The translations under genes and the position numbers were made by a program. Positions 57,711 to 64,000 of a stretch of DNA of 64,000 nt are shown in pieces. Source of the DNA: Lasiosphaeria ovina (Eukaryota > Ascomycota > Sordariomycetes > Sordariales > Lasiosphaeriaceae); contig JAULSN010000004.1 in assembly GCA_033439765.1 (NCBI GenBank), forward strand, positions 4,846,001-4,910,000, read 5' to 3'. Within the stretch, counting starts at the first letter, position 1. Every line of letters begins with the position of its first letter. The notes under the pieces were generated by a model that worked only from the letters and a program-made list of their open reading frames with translations, made no database searches and was not told the DNA's origin.

Positions 57711-60125
57711 TTTGTGAAATTTGGGGGTTTGTATTATTCCCCTGATGTGGTCATGTGAGGAAGGAGCGGATATGGTATCGTGTAGCTGCCAAGGATTCAC
57801 CCAGTTTGCGATTTTGATGGATGGCTTCAAAACCCAAAGTCTCAGGCGCCTGCTTCTTGCCCCTCGGAAAATTTTTGGAAGGTTTCGGTGGGTGTGGTGC
57901 CCAAACAGTGCGATACATCCCCGCACTGTGCTGCCCCTTTTGTCCGGGGCGAGTGAAGCTTGTCCCCCCTCTATACAATTCACTGGCCTACCTCACTCGC
58001 TATTCAGGCTTGACGATTGAATATCTGGTTACTTACTGAAAGTGGTGTTTTGATGGCTAGTATGACGAATATCTTTCCCTGGTGAATGCAGTTTATCTTA
58101 CGCCCCGAGTGATAGCAGCATGCGTAAAAATTGCGTGACAATCTCTAATGGGTTTGTCTTGCAGTGAAAACAGACTGCGGAAAAAATACAAACCTTGACT
58201 TGAATATCCTCTATCCAAGTATAAAATACCCATCGTACCCTCACTTGGAACACCCGCACCTTGCCACCCATATCGTACTGCAAATCATATACTTCATATT
58301 CCATTTTCATTGGGGCAGGGAGAGCACATCTCAAGTCCACACCATCCGTCATGAGTTCATTGAGTTCAACCCGTCAGGGGTGGTCCCAGGAAATACTCAG
58401 GCGATTCCATGTTCAAGGTTACCCTCGCAGGGCGAGCTTCTACGGTCGGGGAAATCCCAGACTAAATGTGTGGGCGAGAACCCATGCGCGGGCGAGTGGC
58501 CCCATGCACCTACCAGCTAGGGCTAAGCCCCGCAACAACCTCTATGCAAACTCAAGTCTATAGTAGGTATATAAACTTCCCAAATTTCTGGCCACTTGAG
58601 ATTTCCTCCTGCTTTACGACCTGTTTCCGCATTTTCGCTATATACCGAAATTGGAGAGAGACTGCTGTGCCTCTGTGGCGACCAGACAGGGTGAGCCAAG
58701 GCTGAACAGCAACTCTCTCGTCTCATATCTCCTCTACGCTGGCCAACTGACCGTGAGCAGGAACCCCGCACAATCGAATGGGTCTTCCTGGGCAGGTCCT
58801 ACCGTTTAAGCAAGGTGGTCACATGCCATAACAGCGCCTAAATTCTGGCCCAGCACCTCCCTCGTCAAATTTCGCCAGAATGACAATCTTGACCTCGTGG
58901 TTTGATGCCTGAAACCACCACCGCATATCCTTGTGAAGCTCGGGTAATGTTTCGGAATATCCAGTCTCAATGACTAGTGTTGGCCAATTATCCGCGAGGA
59001 GCTTTGTCGGATCCTCACACAATCGCTGCCCCGCTTCCTTTCTTTCGCAATCCCAATAACTTCCCTCTTCCATAGTGGGAAGTTTGGAAATTACTGTGCT
59101 GGGTAGCTCGGCGTCTTTCGCATTCTCTGCTGCGTCGACTTCTCCGACGGCGCTGCCTCTCTGCACCGACATTTCTTCTTCTCTGTACCGACATCTCATC
59201 TTCTCAGGGATTTGTTTCACGTCCTTTGCTTCCGGCCATCTCATCCATCGAGCAAAATATACTCAAACTTCTCACTTTTACTCATTTCCTATTTCTTTCA
59301 CGAGCTTTATTCCAACGGTAGCGATCAATCACGATGGTCAAGCTTATCGCATCGGCTGCAAAGTAGCTCGCAGACGCCCCGCAACATATTGCCGACCTAG
59401 AGAGGAAACCGGCCGATGCGAGACATGAAATCAAACAGTTGCGGCATGTCTCTTGCCAAACGTGCCGCAAAAAGCGGGCCGCTACTACTTTCGAGGCTCA
59501 GCAGACGACTGCTAGCAACGCCAGTAATGGTAGCGACAAGTCCTACCTACGGCCCACCAAGCCTCGCAGCAGCGGTCTGTCGCCACCGCTGGCGACCAGT
59601 CTTCCACCGCCGAAGCCGAACACCAGGGTGAAAGTCCTAGGAGAGTCACTTTCGATGGCAAACCGTACGAATACGTTGAAGGAAAATTGAAGCCTCTAAG
59701 CCACGATCGCCTAACTCAACCCACTCAATCTTCGTATGACAAGAAGCGCTACTTGACGAGCAATGCCCATTCGTCTTCCAGGCGGACAGACAGGCAGACT
59801 GCGTACAGACACAGGCGATGATTTAGTTCCCCCCCAAAGCTTCAGCAGAAGCAGAAAAAGAGGAGGAACCGCGCTGTCTGGGCGAGCGAGAGCGCCCCAT
59901 TCATCATCGATCATCCAGGCATTCGTTTGACAGGCGGATAGATAGATGGATAGACAGACAGACAGACAGACAATTAAGTCATTACCCCTCTCCAAGCAGA
60001 GCTGAAGCAGAAGAGGAACCACGCTGTCTGTGCGAGCGAGAGCGCCAATGTTGCATGCATTCTACTCGAGACATTGCACCCCATTGGCCTGAGAACGTCC
60101 CTGGCGACCCGACCGACGACGACCA
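57711..60125. other. Mostly gene-free region with one weak ORF
   Basis: 2.4 kb upstream of YAR1. Apart from the frame at 58819-59244 (separate entry) nothing is supported. It includes a GACA microsatellite (59952-59972) and two diverged direct copies of an about 50-bp sequence ending CTGTCTGNGCGAGCGAGAGC (about 59840-59895 and 60000-60050). Confidence 0.4.
58819..59244 (-). CDS. Weak ORF resembling a fungal nuclease-like family, possibly a remnant
   Basis: A 141-aa frame from an ATG at 59244. Its C-terminal half, WPTLVIETGYSETLPELHKD then MRWWFQASNHEVKIVILAKF, has the pattern of a lineage-specific fungal family whose core (a Glu after a short strand, then a strand with hydrophobic residues and Lys) could be of PD-(D/E)XK restriction-nuclease type. 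This is memory-based and tentative. The N-terminal half (KMRCRYREEEMSVQRG, AAENAKDAELPS) is charged. The frame ends soon after KFDEGG, earlier than I would expect, so it may be truncated or lack a second exon. Confidence 0.35.
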   Translation of the reverse strand: MRWPEAKDVKQIPEKMRCRYREEEMSVQRGSAVGEVDAAENAKDAELPSTVISKLPTMEEGSYWDCERKEAGQRLCEDPTKLLADNWPTLVIETGYSETLPELHKDMRWWFQASNHEVKIVILAKFDEGGAGPEFRRCYGM

Positions 60126-60449
60126 ATGGCCATGCGCGCGCGCGCGGAGGCCCTCGGGCCATATATCGAGACGGCCGGCCTGTCCATCGCGGACGCCATA
60201 ATGGAGCAGGCGGCCGCAACCCGGGAGCAGGCTGCAGCGACGCGGGAAGCTAGCTTCCCTCATTGGGCCGAGATGCTGTTGGCGGTGGCAGGAATTGTCA
60301 CCATTTTGGTCATGATCGCTGATGCGGCCTCCAAAGCCATCATTTGGCTGACCAACCATCCGCGGCGGCGATATTACCGGGAAGACGACGACGAAGAGCG
60401 TCGAGAGCGGGCGGTCGTCCGGGAGGAGAGTCAGATAGCGCGGAGATGA
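60126..60449 (+). CDS. Possible small single-pass membrane protein
   Basis: A 107-aa frame from an ATG at 60126. Order: a repeated heptad-like element (EQAAATREQAAATREAS), one strong membrane segment (MLLAVAGIVTILVMIADAAS), then a highly charged tail (RRRYYREDDDEERRERAVV). The clean alternation of helix, membrane span and charged tail favours a real protein, but no family is recognised. An exon could be missing on either side. Confidence 0.4.
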   Translation: MAMRARAEALGPYIETAGLSIADAIMEQAAATREQAAATREASFPHWAEMLLAVAGIVTILVMIADAASKAIIWLTNHPRRRYYREDDDEERRERAVVREESQIARR

Positions 60450-60692
60450 GCGCGTTTTTCCGAAATGGAATTGCTGCCCAACAACCACGAGGACTAAGTA
60501 CCGGTGCGGGGGGGGGGGGAAGTAGCAGTGATGGTGGCCTTCCTTTCCTTTGTTTCTTTCTTTATTGTTTGCTCTTGGTCTTGGGGAATTATTCTTATGT
60601 CATGCGGCTTCGGCCACCCCAAGAAGTATGAAGCTTCACAACTTTCCTTACTCAATGCCTCCACTTCCTTTCTATTTTCTTGCATGGGGGGG

Positions 60693-62347
60693 CTAAGTGC
60701 GAACGTACTCTGAAGGTTTCAACACCCCCCTAAGCCTTGACCGGGTGAAGCGGTAGTAGTTCCTACAACCCTGGCCCTTACACCAATACACCCCGAAGCC
60801 TTCGATATCCTTAGTCAGACTATAAGAGTCCGGATCAAGTGCGTGGTACCAGTTTGCGTTCATGTCACGCAGGTGCTGGTTGCTCTCATCCAACGCAACC
60901 GCCACGCATGAGTGGTAGCTAACCACGATGCAGTCGTTGTCCTTTTCGCACCCAATGATATCCGCGCTCTGTAGATCATAGCACCCCTGAAAGGGCCTTC
61001 CCTGTGAGAATTCATGGTAGCACTGGCCATTGATCCTCTGGCAACCCAACCCTTTCTTGCGTAGATGCTTAACCACACTACCACGCCCAAGGCCATGTTC
61101 CCGGTTAACACGGCAAGTTGCCCTTTCTTTCCACTCAGCTGGCGGGCGTGGCCATCCAGTTTCCGTTCGCCCCGCATAATTGACGCAGTCGCAGCGTGTG
61201 GGATCACAGAGTGTAGCGCCGGCAACGGGCCCTGGTCTGATCTGCGGGCAGACAAAGTGCCCCTGCTCCTGGTACAGTTTTCGCAATCCATTCTCGAGAT
61301 GCTGAGCTTCGAAATACCCATCTCGGCCCATCGTGAGAGGCATATGCCCAGACCAGGCGAGCTTCACCACGAACGTGCTGCATTTATCGACGTTCCTGAA
61401 GCCACAGTTGACGGTAGGGCTAAACGGGCAGCATGACTTGTGTTTGTCCATGTGATCTGTGTTAGGATTCTCTCCGTAAAACCAATCACGAAACCGCCGC
61501 CTCGGCCTGCAACTCCGTGTGTGCGCGTTGCTTGTGCATGTCACCAAGCTGGTGAAGCCCCGGTTTAGTAACAGCGACGATGTGTAATCTGTGCGCAGCC
61601 GTCTCTCTGCCTCGGAGACGACCATGGACCAAGGCACTGTCACGTGCTTGCAGAGGCGTATACGGCCTTGCTGGCCAATGCATACTCGCTTGGATGGCTT
61701 CTTTCGCCGATCCAGACTGGAGAAGAGACAGGCTGGGTGGTCGGCGTTGCAGGCGGAGCAGTGCAAGTAGGTTTTCGCCAGGGCCGTAACGCGAGCCTGC
61801 CAGTTGGATGCCTGCCTAGCCATGAGGCAGTCGCCGCAGAACGAGTCTCTGGCGAGCAGTAAGAGCAATTTTGAGCTCTCCTCGGCCGATAGGGGTGTTG
61901 TGGATACCGGCCATGGGAACCTGTTCAAGTGGCATACAGAGAACTCGAGCGCCGAGGTGCTTGTGCAAGTGGCGGGGAACAAGCGGAGAAAAGTCCGGCT
62001 GCAGCGCCGGAGACACTCGACTGTGACCTTGTCGGATAGCTGCATCAACCGAATCAAGACTTCATTGGGAAGACGGCATAGTCTGGGTTATTGTGTGTCA
62101 GTCTTCGCAGTTTGGGTGGGTTATGAGGAACCACCCCGGCCGTGGGGAGGGGCACCTACTGGCTTTCAGTTCTGTTGTGGTAGTCCGACTCGATCAATGG
62201 GTGCATTATTCCATCGTAGTTGCGGTCATTGTGATTCTGCCGGGGCTGGCTCGCCGTCCCGACGGCAGTATAGTCCCCATCATGGTTGGGCTTTGGCTCG
62301 TTCGCCGCTCCGCCAACAGAGCGTGTCTCTTTCAAGTTACTATACAT
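60693..62347 (-). CDS. F-box protein with Cys-rich C-terminal region
   Basis: Exons 62160-62347 and 60693-62082 give 525 aa; the 77-nt intron uses GTAGGT and CCCAG, phase 2. I chose the ATG at 62347 because the phase-2 junction joins it exactly to the F-box; the 62057 codon is TTG. The N-terminal 63 residues are polar. The F-box is at about 66-105: LCRLPNEVLIRLMQLSDKVT, VECLRRCSRTFLRLFPA. The remainder has many Cys/His groups: DSFCGDCLMARQ, LHCSACNADHPACLF, KSCCPFSPTVNCGF, CDPTRCDCVNYAG, WCKGQGCRNYYRF, likely binding zinc. F-box proteins recruit substrates to SCF ubiquitin ligases; expanded lineage-specific F-box families are common in filamentous fungi. Substrate unknown. Confidence 0.75.
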
Positions 62348-64000
62348 GGTTGGCGTGCAGGTACCTCAAACAAGAAGAGAACGTCAAGATGTTTTCGAAA
62401 GGCGATGGCAAAGTTCTTGTATTAAATAATCGAGCTGCACGTGGAAAAGCTAAACAAGGCGTGCGGCCGAAGGATGTGCGTGCTACAAAGTATGAATAAA
62501 ATGAAATGCACGGAGGCAAGCGAGAGGTAATAGATAGAGTTGGGAATATGTGCCCTGGGCGAAAACTTTGATCTTGTATGGCGGCGGTAAGGTTCGTGAG
62601 CCGGCCGGTATGACTCCGTCGGAGTAGTGCCGTTCAATTGTTTTGACTTTTTGCTGCACCGCGGCAAATGCCTTTGTTAACCTTTAATGTGTACGTGGTG
62701 ATCGGTATGAGCCATTTCACTTTTGTGATAAATCTAACTGTGGAAGTCCAACTCCTTAAGGCAAGTCTTAGTAGGCAGGTCTTATTGAAGCAGACGAAAT
62801 ATAATATATAGAGTTGGGAATAGCAGCCCAAGTCTTGTGGCGTCGGTGATGGGCTACTGGCCATCTAAATAGTTGGGCAATAACATCAACTTGAGGGAAG
62901 GCAAACTACTTGAGATATTTGCTACACTAAGGTACCTATTTACTGAACTGGCTATGGCGATCTGTCTTCTTGTTCTAACTACCAATCCAGCAGCGCTAAA
63001 CGACTGGCTGCCAGAGGTGTGGCGCATCGTGTGCATGTTTGTCGCCAGTATGCTCGACAGTGGCATGTTCTCGCCCGAAGGGTGCGGCTGGCACGTCGAT
63101 TTAGCGGATGTCAGGTTCGTGAGCAAAGTGTCTGGGCTACCGGAGGCGAGCCGGGGTAGGAGGTTTTCTGATTGAACGTAAGTTTGTTGTCGGCTTCGGG
63201 CGACCCTCAACCGGGGCGAGAGCCGAAGCTAAAAAAAAAAAATTTTAAAAGAAAAAAGGAACAGATGGAGACTTACTTGGCGTGCAGATGGAAGCTTTAA
63301 ACGCAGTACACACCTATTAAAGTGGAACGCCGAGGATTGGGAAAAGACAATTGAGTGAAGAGTTGGAGAACTTGTGACGAATTGACGACGACGACGTGTC
63401 GACACAACAAGATAGTACAGATACACACACACTCGTACACACTAACACACAGATAGATCAGGCACGTACCGAAGAGACCAAGGGCTGAGGTGACGGAGAA
63501 TATGGGTGACCACGGCCTGGGCGGAACTGTGTTCATGGCGACCACAACTCCTGGTGGTGTTGGCGAGTCTGGATGTTGTATCTGGCCATTGGATGTTCAA
63601 AACCGGGGACCATTCTCAACATGAGCAGCGTGGCATTGAGACTTGACCGTGTCGCCAAGAAGACCAATGGACGGGTGTGGTTTGTGAGGCGGGACCGATT
63701 TTGTGAAGCTGGAGAAAATGGAGGTTGGAGGACTGCCGCAGGCTAGAGATTGGCTAGGTAGGATATCGGGAGACTGCAATCGAGAATACGTAACGCAATG
63801 ATAGAGTTAGGGGAGTTGAATGGAATGGGCGCGAGCTGTCGGGTCTGTTTTGCGGTGATCATCCGGTGAATGTGGCCAGCCCGTCGATCGATTGTTTTAG
63901 CTTCGGAAGCATGAGTATGAGGGTCGCAGAAGCCGAATTTCGAACGATACCTGTAGTGAATAATGTGTTATCAGGAGGATCTTGGGAAGTGAAGCTGGGG
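62348..64000. other. Intergenic, right edge
   Basis: No supported gene. A frame at 62873-63175 (+) lacks an ATG start and recognisable content. A-rich run at 63231-63242. A gene starting beyond the window is possible. Confidence 0.4.

Noticed and set aside
62873..63175. 100-codon frame with a hydrophobic stretch
   Set aside because: It starts at TTG, not ATG, and the protein is not recognisable; possible chance frame.

Overview
The window is a piece of a filamentous ascomycete nuclear genome, most likely Sordariomycetes and probably Sordariales. The evidence is: short GT-AG introns (mostly 50-110 nt) with CTAAC/CTGAC branch sites in most genes; a secreted plant- and chitin-polymer enzyme set (GH5, AA11, GDSL esterase); a HET-domain gene; a complex I B17.2 subunit whose conserved segments fit the Neurospora form as I remember it; and a DNA transposon whose stop codons look like repeat-induced point mutation (RIP). 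Gene models below were built by hand from splice signals and phase, so exon ends are inferences unless noted.

Left part (1-11.4 kb): a secreted protein of unknown function (1706-2729, +); a secreted SURNod19-like protein with an apparent one-base frameshift (3291-4597, -); a GH5 endoglucanase (5463-6825, -); and mitochondrial nicotinamide nucleotide transhydrogenase (7828-11445, -), whose true C-terminus lies in two small extra exons.

12.4-16.0 kb is a complete but dead PIF/Harbinger-type DNA transposon. It has 56-bp terminal inverted repeats, a TAA target duplication, a DDE transposase and a Myb/SANT-like second gene, both broken by stops. It sits between NNT and a divergent mitochondrial pair, complex I NDUFA12 (16845-17655, -) and PGS1 (17942-19655, +), which share 286 bp of promoter.

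20-32 kb: an AA11 LPMO, a secreted DUF1996-WSC protein, an ArsB/NhaD-type permease, and a polytopic membrane protein with a GC-AG intron. 32-40 kb is poorer: a 439-bp MITE-like inverted-repeat element, a lineage-specific ORF, a low-complexity protein, and long gene-free stretches.

40-52 kb: a cytochrome P450 with a second apparent one-base frameshift, a GDSL esterase, a decayed S9 peptidase pseudogene, a HET-domain protein, and, facing it, a trypsin-like serine peptidase with a duplicated hydrophobic C-terminal module. The HET/peptidase pair is the most interesting neighbourhood functionally, a candidate recognition and cell-death locus, but that link is inference.

Right end (52-64 kb): a 3.5-kb gene-free region, the protein N-terminal methyltransferase (NTM1/TAE1), YAR1 (an ankyrin ribosome-assembly factor), two weak ORFs, and an F-box protein with a Cys-rich C-terminal region. 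No tRNA, rRNA or CRISPR was seen.
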